Positions 43,678 to 52,922 of a DNA stretch of 64,000 bases are shown piece by piece. Within the stretch, counting starts at the first letter, position 1. Each line of letters begins with the position of its first letter. The stretch spans positions 2,032,501 to 2,096,500 of the forward strand of contig NZ_CP090836.1 of NCBI RefSeq assembly GCF_021491915.1, in the 5' to 3' direction. The DNA comes from Paracoccus everestensis. GTDB taxonomy: Bacteria > Pseudomonadota > Alphaproteobacteria > Rhodobacterales > Rhodobacteraceae. Below the pieces are notes generated by a model that saw nothing but the letters and a program-made list of their open reading frames with translations, was not told where the DNA came from and did no database searches. Both the position numbers and the translations under genes were made by a program.

Positions 43678-44862
43678 TCAGCCGTCGCCCTGGACGGGAC
43701 TGGTCGGATCGCCGCCCTGCTGGCGTTCGATCTCGCGCCAGCGCGCGACGGCGGCGTTGTGTTCCTCCAGCGTGCGCGAAAAGCTATGCCCGCCGGTCCC
43801 GTCCGCCACGAAAAAGATGTAATCCGTGCTGTCGGGGTTCAGCGCTGCCCGGATCGCCGCCCGGCCCGGATTGGCGATCGGCGTCGGCGGCAGCCCATCC
43901 ACCCGATAGGTGTTGTAGGGCGTGGGCGCCGCCAGTTCGGACCGCCGCAAGCCCCGGTCCAGAACCCCCTGCCCGTTCGTGATGCCATAGATCACTGTCG
44001 GGTCCGTTTCCAGCCGCATCCCGCGTTCCAGCCGGTTCACGAAGACGCTGGCGACCTGGGGGCGTTCCTCGGCAAGGCCGGTCTCCTTTTCCACGATCGA
44101 CGCCATCACAAGCGCCTCCTCGGGCGAAGCATAGGGAAGGCCGAACGGCCGTGCTTCCCATTCCTCGGCCAGGATCGCCGCCTGCCGCTGCGCCATCTGG
44201 GCCAGCAAGGCCGAACGGCTGCCGCCCTTCTCGACCTCATAGGTGTCCGGCGCCAGGCTGCCCTCGGCGGGAACCTCCTCGATTTCGCCGCTCAGGAAGG
44301 GCGCGGCCTTCAAGGCCTCGACCACCTGCCAGCTGGTCACGCCTTCGGCCATGGCGACCCGCAGCCGCGCGCCCGGCCGGTCAACCGCCGTGCTGATCGC
44401 CTGCGGCGGTTGCTCGGTCGCCGGATCGAACCGGGCCATCTCCTCGAAGGCGCCGGTATCCGGGTTCATGTCGCGCAACAGCACCGTATTCTCGCGCACG
44501 CCGACCCGCACCACCACCTCGGTCCCGCAGGTCGAAGGCCCGCCTGCCGTGATCACATCGACGATCTGCCCCATGCTGGTATGGGGTGGAACCAGATAGC
44601 TGCCGAACTTCAGATCCCGCGCCTTTTCCAGGTAATCCGTTCCTGCCCGGAAGACATAGGAATTGCTGATCGCCCCCTGCTCCACCAGTTGCTGGCTGAT
44701 CGCGTTCAGGCTGGCCCCCGGCGCCACCTGCACGCATTGCGCCACCGCGCTTGGGCCCGGCCCGGTGAACTGATGCTTGCCCCATGCCACCGCGGCCGCC
44801 GCGGCTATCAGCAGCACGATCAGCAGCGTCAGGAAGTTCGAGGCGATGTTGCGCCAGATCAT
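43678..44862 (-). CDS. mltG: Endolytic murein transglycosylase
   Basis: This 394-residue inner-membrane enzyme cuts nascent peptidoglycan strands. One N-terminal membrane helix (FLTLLIVLLIAAAAAVAWG) is followed by a LysM-like subdomain and the YceG domain. The catalytic Glu is in ASIVEKETGLAEER, with VFVNRLERGMRLETDPTVIYG and TPYNTYRVDGLPPTPIANPG as family signatures. It overlaps fabF by ATGA. The fabF-mltG order is common in this group. Confidence 0.94.
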   Translation of the reverse strand: MIWRNIASNFLTLLIVLLIAAAAAVAWGKHQFTGPGPSAVAQCVQVAPGASLNAISQQLVEQGAISNSYVFRAGTDYLEKARDLKFGSYLVPPHTSMGQIVDVITAGGPSTCGTEVVVRVGVRENTVLLRDMNPDTGAFEEMARFDPATEQPPQAISTAVDRPGARLRVAMAEGVTSWQVVEALKAAPFLSGEIEEVPAEGSLAPDTYEVEKGGSRSALLAQMAQRQAAILAEEWEARPFGLPYASPEEALVMASIVEKETGLAEERPQVASVFVNRLERGMRLETDPTVIYGITNGQGVLDRGLRRSELAAPTPYNTYRVDGLPPTPIANPGRAAIRAALNPDSTDYIFFVADGTGGHSFSRTLEEHNAAVARWREIERQQGGDPTSPVQGDG

Positions 44863-46121
44863 CCCCGGACCTTTCCGAGGACCAGGCAGGCATTCGTGCC
44901 GCCAAAGCCAAAGCTGTTCGACAAGGCCACCTCGACGCGGCGCCGGACAGCCGCGTTGGCTGCCAGGTCAAGCCGCGGTTCGACTGCAGGATTGTCCAGG
45001 TTGATCGTCGGCGGGCAAATCCCGTCGCGGATCGCCAGCGTGCAAAAGATCGTCTCGACCGCGCCCGCAGCCCCCAGCAGGTGGCCGATGCTGGACTTGG
45101 TGGACGACATCACCACGTTCGGCGCGTGATCGCCCAACAGGCGTTCCACCGCACGCAGCTCGATCGTGTCGGCCATGGTGCTGGTGCCATGCGCATTGAT
45201 ATAGTCGATGTCGGACGGCTCCAGTCTTGCATGGCGCAGCGCGTTCTGCATCGCCCGGAAGCCGCCGTCGCCATCCTCGCTGGGCGCGGTGATGTGATAG
45301 GCATCCCCCGACAACCCGTATCCCAGCACCTCGGCATAGATCTTGGCACCCCGTGCGCGGGCGTGCTCGTATTCCTCCAGGATGACGCAGCCCGCACCCT
45401 CGCCCATGACAAACCCGTCCCGGTCCACGTCATAGGGACGCGAGGCCGCCTGCGGATCGTTGTCGCGCTTGGTCGACAGCGCCTTGCAGGCGTTGAAGCC
45501 CGCGATGCCGATCTCGCTGATGGGGCTTTCGGCCCCGCCCGCGACCATCACATCGGCATCGCCCAGCATGATCAGGCGCGCCGCGTCGCCGATGGCGTGG
45601 GCGCCTGTGGAACAGGCGGTCACGACCGCGTGGTTCGGCCCCTTGAAGCCAAAGCGGATCGACACCTGGCCCGACACCAAGTTGATCAGCGCACCGGGAA
45701 TAAAGAAGGGCGACACCCGCTTCGGCCCGCGTTCCTTGATCAGCACTGCCGTTTCCGCGATCGAGGTCAGCCCGCCGATCCCCGACCCGATCATCACCCC
45801 GGTCCGCTCGCGGTCCTCATCGGTCTGGGGCTCCCAGCCGGAATCCTGGACGGCCTGAACCGCTGCGGCCATCCCGTACAGGATAAAATCATCGACCTTG
45901 CGCCGGTCCTTCGGCTCCATCCAGTCGTCGGGGTTGAAGCTGCCGTCGCGGCCATCGCCCATGGGGATCTCGCAGGCGTATTTCGTCACCACGTCCTTGG
46001 GATCAAACCGGGTGATCGGCCCCGCGCCGGACTGCCCGGCCAACAGCCGTTCCCACGTCGCCTCGACGCCGCAGGCCAGCGGCGTGACCATTCCCAACCC
46101 GGTGACAACAACCCTGCGCAT
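44859..46121 (-). CDS. fabF: Beta-ketoacyl-ACP synthase II
   Basis: This 420-residue condensing enzyme elongates fatty acyl chains. The active-site Cys170 is in VVTACSTGAHAIG, and the two histidines are in YINAHGTSTMADT and KSSIGHLLGAAG. The start MRRVVVTGLGMVTPLA is the family start; an upstream extension is not. acpP, usually just before fabF, is missing here; an adenosine kinase gene and a repeat element precede it. Confidence 0.96.
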   Translation of the reverse strand: MRRVVVTGLGMVTPLACGVEATWERLLAGQSGAGPITRFDPKDVVTKYACEIPMGDGRDGSFNPDDWMEPKDRRKVDDFILYGMAAAVQAVQDSGWEPQTDEDRERTGVMIGSGIGGLTSIAETAVLIKERGPKRVSPFFIPGALINLVSGQVSIRFGFKGPNHAVVTACSTGAHAIGDAARLIMLGDADVMVAGGAESPISEIGIAGFNACKALSTKRDNDPQAASRPYDVDRDGFVMGEGAGCVILEEYEHARARGAKIYAEVLGYGLSGDAYHITAPSEDGDGGFRAMQNALRHARLEPSDIDYINAHGTSTMADTIELRAVERLLGDHAPNVVMSSTKSSIGHLLGAAGAVETIFCTLAIRDGICPPTINLDNPAVEPRLDLAANAAVRRRVEVALSNSFGFGGTNACLVLGKVRG

Positions 46122-46220
46122 CCGATGTCCTTCACGCTGCAAATTCGTTGCGGCCCTGATACACGCGCCGCGAGATCCACGCAACGTCGCGCCTGCCCTC
46201 TATCCGGCGGGCTTTTGCCT

Positions 46221-46266
46221 TGGTCCAAATATCCTCGGGGGGTCTGGGGGGCGAAGCGCCCCCAGC
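46221..46266 (-). repeat. Intergenic repeat, copy 2
   Basis: Begins TGGTCCAAATATCCTC like copy 1 (40050-40094) and ends with the same GGGGGCG-AAG-CGCCCCC hairpin (46247-46263). It follows the adenosine kinase stop by 18 bases on the minus strand. The conservation of sequence outside the stem argues for more than a simple terminator. Confidence 0.85.
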
Positions 46267-46281
46267 CTTTGCGGGACGCAA

Positions 46282-47295
46282 TCAGACCAACCCTTCGGCC
46301 CTGAAATCCGCCCGCAGGTCGCGTTCGGGGCGTGGCCCGACGTGCCCGATCACCTCGGCTGCGGCCACGCAGCCCATCCGGCCCGCCACCGCCAGCGGCG
46401 CCCCCAGCGCCAGCCCATAGATCAGCCCAGCCGCGAACTGGTCCCCGGCCCCTGTCGCATCCACCGGCACGACCCGATGGACCGGCGCGGTTACCCGCTC
46501 GCCTTCCCGGATCAGGATCGCGTCGTCCCCCGACCGGGTGCAGACCACCGTGCCGCAATCGGCCGATGCCAGGCGCAGCGCCTCCTCCAGATCCGTGACC
46601 TGATACAACGAGGTCCATTCGTGGATGTTGCCGATCACATAATCCATCGGCCCTGCCACCAGCCGCCGGAAATCCGCGCGGTGACGGTCCACGCAGAAGG
46701 GATCGGACAGCGCGATGCCTGCCTGCCCGCCTGCTTGGTGACAAGACTGCGCGGCCTTCAGGAAAGCCTCCTTCCCCTTGGGCTTGTCGAACAGATAGCC
46801 TTCCAGGAACAGCCACCCGGCCCCTTGAAAGACCGAAGGATTCACGTCGTCCGGCCCCAGTTCGGCGGAAATCCCCAGATAGGTGTTCATCGACCGCTCG
46901 CCGTCCGGCGTCACCAGGATGATGCTGCGCGACGTGGGCAACTGGTCCCCCGCGACCGGAGGGTTCACGAAGACCGTCCCTGCCGCCTCGGTCTGCTCGG
47001 CATAGGACAGGCCCAGCGCATCATTGGCGACCCGCCCGATAAAGGCCGTGCGCAACCCCAGCATCCCGATCCCGGCCAGCGTGTTCGCCACCGACCCCCC
47101 CGGCACAAGCCGCGACTGGGCGCGTCCCGGCCCATGGTCGTCGGCCTGCACGGCCATCAGGTATTCCGACCGTTCCCGCTCGATCAGCTGCATGATCCCC
47201 TTCTGCACCCCCAGTGCCGCAAGCCGCGCGTCATCGGTGGGCGAGATCACGTCCATCACCGCATTGCCGATGCCGATCACGTAAGGGGTGGTCAT
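46282..47295 (-). CDS. Adenosine kinase (PfkB/ribokinase family)
   Basis: This 337-residue sugar kinase-fold enzyme has GIGNAVMDVIS at the N-terminus, LVPGGSVANTLAGIGMLG in the lid region and the catalytic DATGAGDQFAAGLIYG near residue 280. The overall layout fits bacterial adenosine kinase annotated in Rhodobacteraceae; another nucleoside or sugar substrate is possible. It overlaps nth by 4 bases. Confidence 0.88.
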   Translation of the reverse strand: MTTPYVIGIGNAVMDVISPTDDARLAALGVQKGIMQLIERERSEYLMAVQADDHGPGRAQSRLVPGGSVANTLAGIGMLGLRTAFIGRVANDALGLSYAEQTEAAGTVFVNPPVAGDQLPTSRSIILVTPDGERSMNTYLGISAELGPDDVNPSVFQGAGWLFLEGYLFDKPKGKEAFLKAAQSCHQAGGQAGIALSDPFCVDRHRADFRRLVAGPMDYVIGNIHEWTSLYQVTDLEEALRLASADCGTVVCTRSGDDAILIREGERVTAPVHRVVPVDATGAGDQFAAGLIYGLALGAPLAVAGRMGCVAAAEVIGHVGPRPERDLRADFRAEGLV

Positions 47296-47954
47296 GCGGT
47301 CTTCTCCTCATATGGACACAGGTCATGGATGATGCAGACCGCACAGCGCGGGCGGCGGGCCTGGCAGATGTATCGGCCATGCAGGATCAGCCAGTGATGG
47401 GCGTTGTCCTGGAACCGGGCTGGCACGTTGTCCTCGATCGCGCGTTCCACTTCGTCGACGTCGCGGCCCGGCGCGATCCGGGTGCGGTTGCCCACGCGGA
47501 AGATATGCGTATCGACCGCCTGCGCCGGATGGCCAAAAGCCGTGTTCAGCACCACATTGGCCGTCTTGCGCCCCACGCCGGGCAGGGTCATCAGCGCCGC
47601 GCGGCTGTCGGGAACCTCGCCGCCATATTCGTCTACCAGGATGCGCGACAGGGCCATCACGTTCCTGGCCTTCTGGCGGAACAGCCCGATGGTCTTGATA
47701 TGGTCGGTCACGCCGTCCAGCCCCAGGGCCAGCATCTTCTGCGGCGTGTCCGCCACCGCGAACAGGCCCCTGGTCGCCTTGTTCACCCCCACGTCGGTCG
47801 CCTGCGCCGACAGCGCAACCGCCACGACCAGCGTGAAGGGGTTGGTGAATTCCAGCTCGGTTTCGGGCTTCGCGTTCGCGCCCGCCAGCCGCGAGAAAAT
47901 CGCGACCTGATGGGCAAAGGGCAAGGGCTGCGGCAGACGGCGGGGCTGGACCAT
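47292..47954 (-). CDS. nth: Endonuclease III
   Basis: This 220-residue DNA glycosylase/AP lyase repairs oxidised pyrimidines. The helix-hairpin-helix LPGVGRKTANVVLN carries the catalytic Lys, and VDTHIFRVGNR the catalytic Asp. The C-terminal C-X6-C-X2-C-X5-C binds a 4Fe-4S cluster. The ATG at 47954 was chosen; a longer frame is possible but has no family match. Confidence 0.95.
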   Translation of the reverse strand: MVQPRRLPQPLPFAHQVAIFSRLAGANAKPETELEFTNPFTLVVAVALSAQATDVGVNKATRGLFAVADTPQKMLALGLDGVTDHIKTIGLFRQKARNVMALSRILVDEYGGEVPDSRAALMTLPGVGRKTANVVLNTAFGHPAQAVDTHIFRVGNRTRIAPGRDVDEVERAIEDNVPARFQDNAHHWLILHGRYICQARRPRCAVCIIHDLCPYEEKTA

Positions 47955-48131
47955 GGTCCGTTGCTTTTGACTGCCCCTGCCAGGCATTGCAAGCCCGGCC
48001 CGCCGTTCAGGGATTTTTCCGCCAATCCAGCAGGTTCCACGCAGCCGTGACTTTCCTTTCGCCCGGAACTGCGCCAGCCTCCGCACGTTGAGCGGCAGCC
48101 GCAAGGCTGCGAGTCCCGGAAAGGAAAGCCC

Positions 48132-48794
48132 ATGAACCTTCGCCTCACAACCCTCCTTGCCGCATCGGGCCTTGTCGCCCTTGGCGCCTGCGCGCCCACC
48201 GACGGCACCGGCACCACCGGCATGAGCCGCACCCAGCAAGGCGCCCTGGCCGGGGCCGCGGTCGGCGCCGTCCTGGGCGCGACCCGCGATGACGACAGCA
48301 ACAACGAGGGCCGGGACGCCGCGCGCGGCGCGATCCTGGGCGCGGCGGCGGGCGCCGTCGCCGGCAATGTCCTGGACCGCCAGGCCCAGGCCCTGCAACA
48401 GTCGTTGTCGAACCCGAACATCCAGGTGATCAACCGGGGATCCTATCTGCAGGTCGTCATGCCCGAAGGCATCCTATTCGCCACGGGTTCCGCCGCCGTA
48501 TCGGGCGCCGCGCAGAACGACCTGTATGCCGTCGCGCGCAACCTGAACCAATACCCCAACAGCCGGGTCGAGGTCGTGGGCCATACCGACAATACCGGCA
48601 GCATGGCGCTGAACATGGACCTGTCGCAGCGCCGCGCGCAATCCGTCGCAGGCATCCTGGCCGCAGCGGGCGTGTCGTCCGGCCGTCTGATGGCTTCTGG
48701 CGCGGGGTATAACCGGCCCATCGCGTCGAACAACACAGCCGAAGGCCGCGCCCAGAACCGCCGGGTCGAGATCCTGATCCGCCCGACCAACTGA
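48132..48794 (+). CDS. OmpA-family lipoprotein, YiaD-like
   Basis: This 220-residue lipoprotein has a lipobox LGAC at the end of its signal peptide (Cys20). A glycine-zipper region (GALAGAAVGAVLGA, GAILGAAAGAVAG) follows and can insert in a membrane. The C-terminal OmpA domain has VVGHTDNTGSMALNMDLSQR and NRRVEILIRP for peptidoglycan binding. It probably links outer membrane and cell wall. Confidence 0.9.
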   Translation: MNLRLTTLLAASGLVALGACAPTDGTGTTGMSRTQQGALAGAAVGAVLGATRDDDSNNEGRDAARGAILGAAAGAVAGNVLDRQAQALQQSLSNPNIQVINRGSYLQVVMPEGILFATGSAAVSGAAQNDLYAVARNLNQYPNSRVEVVGHTDNTGSMALNMDLSQRRAQSVAGILAAAGVSSGRLMASGAGYNRPIASNNTAEGRAQNRRVEILIRPTN

Positions 48795-48806
48795 TCCCAA
48801 AAGCTA

Positions 48807-48838
48807 AACCCCCGCCGCTTGCGCAACGGGGGTTTTTC
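48807..48838. terminator. Bidirectional terminator
   Basis: AAACCCCCG (48807-48815) pairs with CGGGGGTTT (48828-48836), followed by more T residues on the plus strand. It lies between the convergent OmpA-like gene and atpF. Confidence 0.85.
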
Positions 48839-48865
48839 ACTGTCCGCTGATCCGGCTTGCGCCCG

Positions 48866-49426
48866 TCAGTTCAAACGACGCGCCACGTCTTCGATGGCTT
48901 CGTCGATCCCGGCGGACCGTTGCCCGCCGCGCACCTGCTGGGCCAGCAGGGCGGATGCCGCGGCAATCGCCGCCTGCACCGCACGGTCGCGCACGGCGCG
49001 CACCGCATCGGCCTCGGCACTGGCGATCTGATCCTCGGCCCCCTTCAGGCGGCGTTCGATGGATGCTTTCAGATCGGCCTGGGCCTTGGCGGCCTGGCCT
49101 TCGGCCTCGCGCTTTGCATTGGCGACGATCTGGTCCGCCTGCCCTGCCACGTCGCGCTGGCGGCGTTCATAGCTGGCATAGATTTCCTGCGCTTCCTCGC
49201 GCAGGCGCTTGGCCTCGTCCAGGTCGCGCCGGATGCCTGCCGCGCGGCTGTCCAGCAGCGCGCCGATCCGGGCGGGAACCTTGAAATACAGCAGCACGCC
49301 CACGAAGACCAAGAACGAGATCAGGACGATGAAGTTCGTATTTCCCAGCGAAAAGAACGAACCCGTCGCGGCAAAGGCCGGTCCGGCGGTCAGCGCGGCG
49401 GCAGCAATGACGGCAAGTTTCTTCAT
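48866..49426 (-). CDS. atpF: ATP synthase Fo subunit b
   Basis: This 186-residue stator subunit has an N-terminal hydrophobic stretch, then one membrane helix (TNFIVLISFLVFVGVLLYFKV), then a long helical stalk rich in Ala, Arg and Glu. It links Fo to F1. It overlaps the b' gene by ATGA. The b/b' pair is typical of photosynthetic bacteria and their relatives. Confidence 0.93.
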   Translation of the reverse strand: MKKLAVIAAAALTAGPAFAATGSFFSLGNTNFIVLISFLVFVGVLLYFKVPARIGALLDSRAAGIRRDLDEAKRLREEAQEIYASYERRQRDVAGQADQIVANAKREAEGQAAKAQADLKASIERRLKGAEDQIASAEADAVRAVRDRAVQAAIAAASALLAQQVRGGQRSAGIDEAIEDVARRLN

Positions 49427-50013
49427 TGCAACGTCCCCTTCATGCGGCTGTCCACGGCCTGATCGACCGCAGCCTGATCCACCGTCCCGCCAAAGCTGCG
49501 CACCAGTTCGGCGGCAACATCGCGGGCGACCTCGCGCGCGTCGGTGTCGGCGGAATCGCGGATCTCGCGGATGCGCTTTTCCGATTCCGCCGCGCGGGCC
49601 GAAATCTCGGCATCGGCATGGGCAATGGCGGCGTCCAGTTCCTTCTGGATTTCCGCGCGATTGGCCGCGACGATCTTGCCAGCCTCGGCCCGTGCATCGG
49701 CAAGGGCCTTGTCATAGGCAGCCTCGGCCTCCTTGGCCTTCAGCTTGAATTCCTCGGCGGCCATCAGATCGCCGGACACGGCGCCCTGGCGGTCCGACAG
49801 GACGGCGCCGATGCGCGGCAGCGCGATCTTGGCCACGACCCAATACAGCACCAACATGGTGATGATGAGCCAGAAAATCTGGTTCGCAAACGTCGCGGTG
49901 TCCAGCTGGGGCAGGCCCGTGGCTGTCTCGGTCTCGCCATGCGCGATCGAGCTGGCGACGCTTTCGGTATGTTCGGCCGCGGTTGTGGCGGCCTGTTGCA
50001 ACAGGCTGATCAT
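49423..50013 (-). CDS. atpX: ATP synthase Fo subunit b'
   Basis: This 196-residue second stator subunit has a membrane helix (TFANQIFWLIITMLVLYWVVAK) and a long stalk (AEEFKLKAKEAEAAYDKALADAR). The MISLLQQAATTAAEH start follows c-subunit and ribosome site; in-frame codons further upstream are not family-like. It forms a heterodimer with b. Confidence 0.92.
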   Translation of the reverse strand: MISLLQQAATTAAEHTESVASSIAHGETETATGLPQLDTATFANQIFWLIITMLVLYWVVAKIALPRIGAVLSDRQGAVSGDLMAAEEFKLKAKEAEAAYDKALADARAEAGKIVAANRAEIQKELDAAIAHADAEISARAAESEKRIREIRDSADTDAREVARDVAAELVRSFGGTVDQAAVDQAVDSRMKGTLQ

Positions 50014-50089
50014 GTCCAGACCCCTTGGCCTTGTCAGGTCACGAAGGGGCGGAGGCGAACCCCCACCCCGCCGCAAGGATGAACAGGAA

Positions 50090-50326
50090 TCAGACCGCGA
50101 ACATCAGCAGAAGCGCGACGAGGAACGAGAAGATCCCCAGGGCTTCGGCAAAGGCCATGCCGATGAACAGCGTGGCGGTCTGGCCGGCGGCGGCCGACGG
50201 GTTGCGCAGGGCGCCCGACAGGAAGTTGCCGGCAACGTTGCCCACACCGATGGCGGCCCCGCCCATGCCGATGGCGGTCAGGCCGACGCCGATGTACTGG
50301 CCCAGTTCTCCGATATTGCCTTCCAT
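50090..50326 (-). CDS. atpE: ATP synthase Fo subunit c
   Basis: This 78-residue proteolipid forms the rotor ring. Two membrane helices flank the polar [12 protein letters not shown] loop. The ion-binding Glu61 is in [15 protein letters not shown]; no sodium motif (Gln near residue 28 with Ser) is obvious, so protons are the likely ion. Confidence 0.96.
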   Translation of the reverse strand: MEGNIGELGQYIGVGLTAIGMGGAAIGVGNVAGNFLSGALRNPSAAAGQTATLFIGMAFAEALGIFSFLVALLLMFAV

Positions 50327-50384
50327 GATGATGCTCCTTGCGGTTGGAAGTTGTGGATGGGGGTGATGACCTGTGCGTCCGGCG

Positions 50385-51140
50385 TCAGTGCGACGGATGC
50401 AGCGCGTCCTTCAGGTAAACGCAGGTCAGGATGGTAAAGACGTATGCCTGGATGAAGGCCACCAGGATTTCAAAGGCATACATGCCGACAACCGCCAGGA
50501 TCGAGATCGGAGCGACGGCGGCGATGGCCGCAAAGCCCGCGAACACCTTGATCACGGCGTGACCGGCGATCATGTTGCCTGCAAGTCGGATGGAATGGCT
50601 GACGGGGCGCACGAAATAGCTGATGACCTCGATCACCGCCAGAACCGGGCGGATCGCCAGGGGCGCCGAGCGGACCCAGAACAGATCCAGGAAATGCGCG
50701 CCGTTCTTGACAAAACCGATGGTGGTCACGGTCAGGAAGACCGCCACGGCCAGCAGCCCGGTGATCGCGATGTGCGAGGTGACCGTGAAGGCCATGGGCA
50801 GCAGGCCCAGGAAGTTTGCGAACAGCACGAACATGAACAGCGTCATGATATAGGGGAAATACTTCAGCCCGTCCTTGCCCGCGATGTCGGCGACCATCTT
50901 GTGGACTAGGCCATAGGCCAGCTCGGCCATCGACTGGCTGCGGTTCGGCACGATGGCACGCCCGCGCGTCCCCATGACCAGCAGCGCCAGCGTGGCCACG
51001 ACGATCAGGAACAGCCACAGCGTGACATTGGTCGGCGTGTACCAGTGGACCGCCCCGTCGCCAAACAGCGGGCGCACGATGAACTGGTCCATCGGGTGGA
51101 AAGACAGGCCGGTTGCCTCGCCATGCGCTTCTGTCGCCAC
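50385..51140 (-). CDS. atpB: ATP synthase Fo subunit a
   Basis: This 251-residue membrane subunit has five or six helices. The essential Arg is in [33 protein letters not shown] and the C-terminal [16 protein letters not shown] are family motifs. It makes the proton half-channels. It follows atpI with a 2-base gap. Confidence 0.96.
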   Translation of the reverse strand: MATEAHGEATGLSFHPMDQFIVRPLFGDGAVHWYTPTNVTLWLFLIVVATLALLVMGTRGRAIVPNRSQSMAELAYGLVHKMVADIAGKDGLKYFPYIMTLFMFVLFANFLGLLPMAFTVTSHIAITGLLAVAVFLTVTTIGFVKNGAHFLDLFWVRSAPLAIRPVLAVIEVISYFVRPVSHSIRLAGNMIAGHAVIKVFAGFAAIAAVAPISILAVVGMYAFEILVAFIQAYVFTILTCVYLKDALHPSH

Positions 51141-51142
51141 GA

Positions 51143-51490
51143 TCAGTCCCTCTCGTCGGTGCCCGGCGTCTTGCCGGAGGTGCTGCCAAGTTCGGCTGCC
51201 GTGCGCATCATCACCTTGATGCCGGCCACGAAGCCCAAAAGTACAAACAGGATCAGCATCATCGGCAAGGTGCCGAACAGCCAGTCCAACCCGTATCCGA
51301 TCCCGGCGCCCAGCATGATGCCCGCGACGATCTCGGTGACCATGCGCCAGGCGACGTGCGCCTTGTCATAGCCCACCATCGGCCCGGCGGCCTCTGGCAG
51401 TTTGGTCAGCTTGGACAGCCGTCCTTCCAGGTCGCGCAGGCGGGCCGCATCCGCTTCCCTGTCCGCGTCGTTCCCGGGCCGATCGGCCAT
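51143..51490 (-). CDS. atpI: ATP synthase accessory protein AtpI
   Basis: This 115-residue protein has a polar N-terminus and two membrane helices ([42 protein letters not shown]). AtpI aids c-ring assembly. It is the first gene of the Fo operon. Confidence 0.9.
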   Translation of the reverse strand: MADRPGNDADREADAARLRDLEGRLSKLTKLPEAAGPMVGYDKAHVAWRMVTEIVAGIMLGAGIGYGLDWLFGTLPMMLILFVLLGFVAGIKVMMRTAAELGSTSGKTPGTDERD

Positions 51491-51565
51491 CTGTCACGTC
51501 CCCGTTATTCGGTTGCCGGGTGTCTAGGGTGGATCGCCGGGCAAGTCAAGCAACTGGCCTTGATG

Positions 51566-51579
51566 TTCAACATATTGAA
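51566..51579. promoter_or_regulatory. Palindrome upstream of the ArsR-type gene
   Basis: TTCAA-CATA-TTGAA is a perfect 5-bp inverted repeat in the atpI-arsR gap, 118 bases before the regulator start. ArsR-type repressors bind AT-rich palindromes of this shape, so it may autoregulate the operon. Confidence 0.5.
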
Positions 51580-51696
51580 TCTGCTTTATTTTCCAGATTG
51601 CATAACCGCCGCGTGCGGCTTGCAATCCCCGCCCCGCCCGGACATTATTCAACCGCATGGTTGACCATTCCGGTCATCGACCTGCTCTGGACCTTG

Positions 51697-52044
51697 ATGA
51701 ACGCCCCCTCGCCCGACCGCCTGGACCTGATCTTCGCCGCCCTGGCCGATCCCACGCGCCGGCGCGTGCTGTCGATGCTGCTGGAGGACGACATGGCCGT
51801 CAGCGACGTGGCCCAGCCCTTCGAGATGAGCCTTGCGGCGATTTCCAAGCACCTGTCGGTTCTTGCGGCGGCGGGCCTGATCCGGCAGGAACGGCGGGGC
51901 CGGATCACCTGGTGCAAGCTGGATCCCGACGGGATGCGCGCGGCCTCGGTCTGGATGGGGGGTTTCGGGCAGTTCGACCCGGTTGACCTCGACGATTTCG
52001 AGCGCTTTCTGGAAGCCGAGATGCAGGACTGGACCAAGGAATGA
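51697..52044 (+). CDS. ArsR-family regulator without metal-site cysteines
   Basis: This 115-residue winged-helix protein has FAALADPTRRRVLSMLLEDD and the recognition helix MSLAAISKHLSVLAAAGLI. The CVC metal motif of ArsR/SmtB is absent, so it belongs to the metal-independent branch. Its stop overlaps psuK by ATGA, making it a likely regulator of psuK-psuG. The start MNAPSPDRLDL is preferred over a longer upstream reading. Confidence 0.87.
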   Translation: MNAPSPDRLDLIFAALADPTRRRVLSMLLEDDMAVSDVAQPFEMSLAAISKHLSVLAAAGLIRQERRGRITWCKLDPDGMRAASVWMGGFGQFDPVDLDDFERFLEAEMQDWTKE

Positions 52045-52922
52045 CCCCTCGCCCCGACATCCTGTGCATCGGCGCGATGCTGTGGGACGTGATCGGCCGC
52101 GCACCGCGCCGCATGGCGCCGGGCGCCGATGTGCCGGGCCGCATTCGCCACATTCCCGGCGGGGTGGCGCTGAACGTCGCCGTCGCCCTTGCCCGCTGGG
52201 GCCTGCGCCCCGCCGTGCTGTCCGCCGTGGGCCGCGACCCGGAAGGCCACGCGCTTGTGGCCGAGGCCGAACGGCTGGGCGTGATCACCGCGCATCTGGC
52301 CCGCGACACCGGGCTGCCCACCGACACCTATATGGGCGTCGAGGACAGCGAAGGGCTGATCGCCGCCATTGCCGATGTCCACAGCCTGGAAGACGCGGGC
52401 GCCGCCATTCTTGCGCCGCTGGACGGCGCGTTGTCCGGCTGGACCGCCCCGGTGGTCCTGGACGGCAACCTGACCGCCGACCTGCTGGACGCCATCGCCC
52501 GCGACGCCCGCCTGATGGGCGCCGACCTGTGCGTGGTTCCCGCCAGCCCCGGCAAGGCCGAGCGGCTGGAACCGCTGATCGCCGCCCGCCGCGGCTGCTT
52601 CTACCTCAACCGGCTCGAGGCCGAGATCCTTGCCGGCCACGCCTGCCCTGATGCCGCCAGCGCCGCGCAAGCCGTGGTGGCCCGCGGCGCCGCCCGCGTG
52701 CTGGTGACCGACGGTCCCCACCTTGTGGCCGAGGCGATGGCCGGCGCGCCCACCCTGACCTTTGCCCCGCCCGCCGTGACCGTGGCCCGCGTGACTGGCG
52801 CGGGCGATTGCTTTCTGGCGGCACATCTTGCCGCCGAGCTGGCAGACCAGCCGCGCGACACATCCCTGCGCCGCGCTGTGGAAGCCGCAGCCGCCCATGT
52901 TTCCGGAAAGGACGTTCCATGA
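52041..52922 (+). CDS. psuK: Pseudouridine kinase (PfkB family)
   Basis: This 293-residue kinase phosphorylates pseudouridine at the 5' position. The family N-terminal ILCIGAMLWDVIGRAPRRM, HIPGGVALNVAVALARWG and the catalytic VTGAGDCFLAAHL are present. Substrate is assigned from the psuG neighbour to which it is coupled by ATGA. Confidence 0.9.
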   Translation: MTPRPDILCIGAMLWDVIGRAPRRMAPGADVPGRIRHIPGGVALNVAVALARWGLRPAVLSAVGRDPEGHALVAEAERLGVITAHLARDTGLPTDTYMGVEDSEGLIAAIADVHSLEDAGAAILAPLDGALSGWTAPVVLDGNLTADLLDAIARDARLMGADLCVVPASPGKAERLEPLIAARRGCFYLNRLEAEILAGHACPDAASAAQAVVARGAARVLVTDGPHLVAEAMAGAPTLTFAPPAVTVARVTGAGDCFLAAHLAAELADQPRDTSLRRAVEAAAAHVSGKDVP

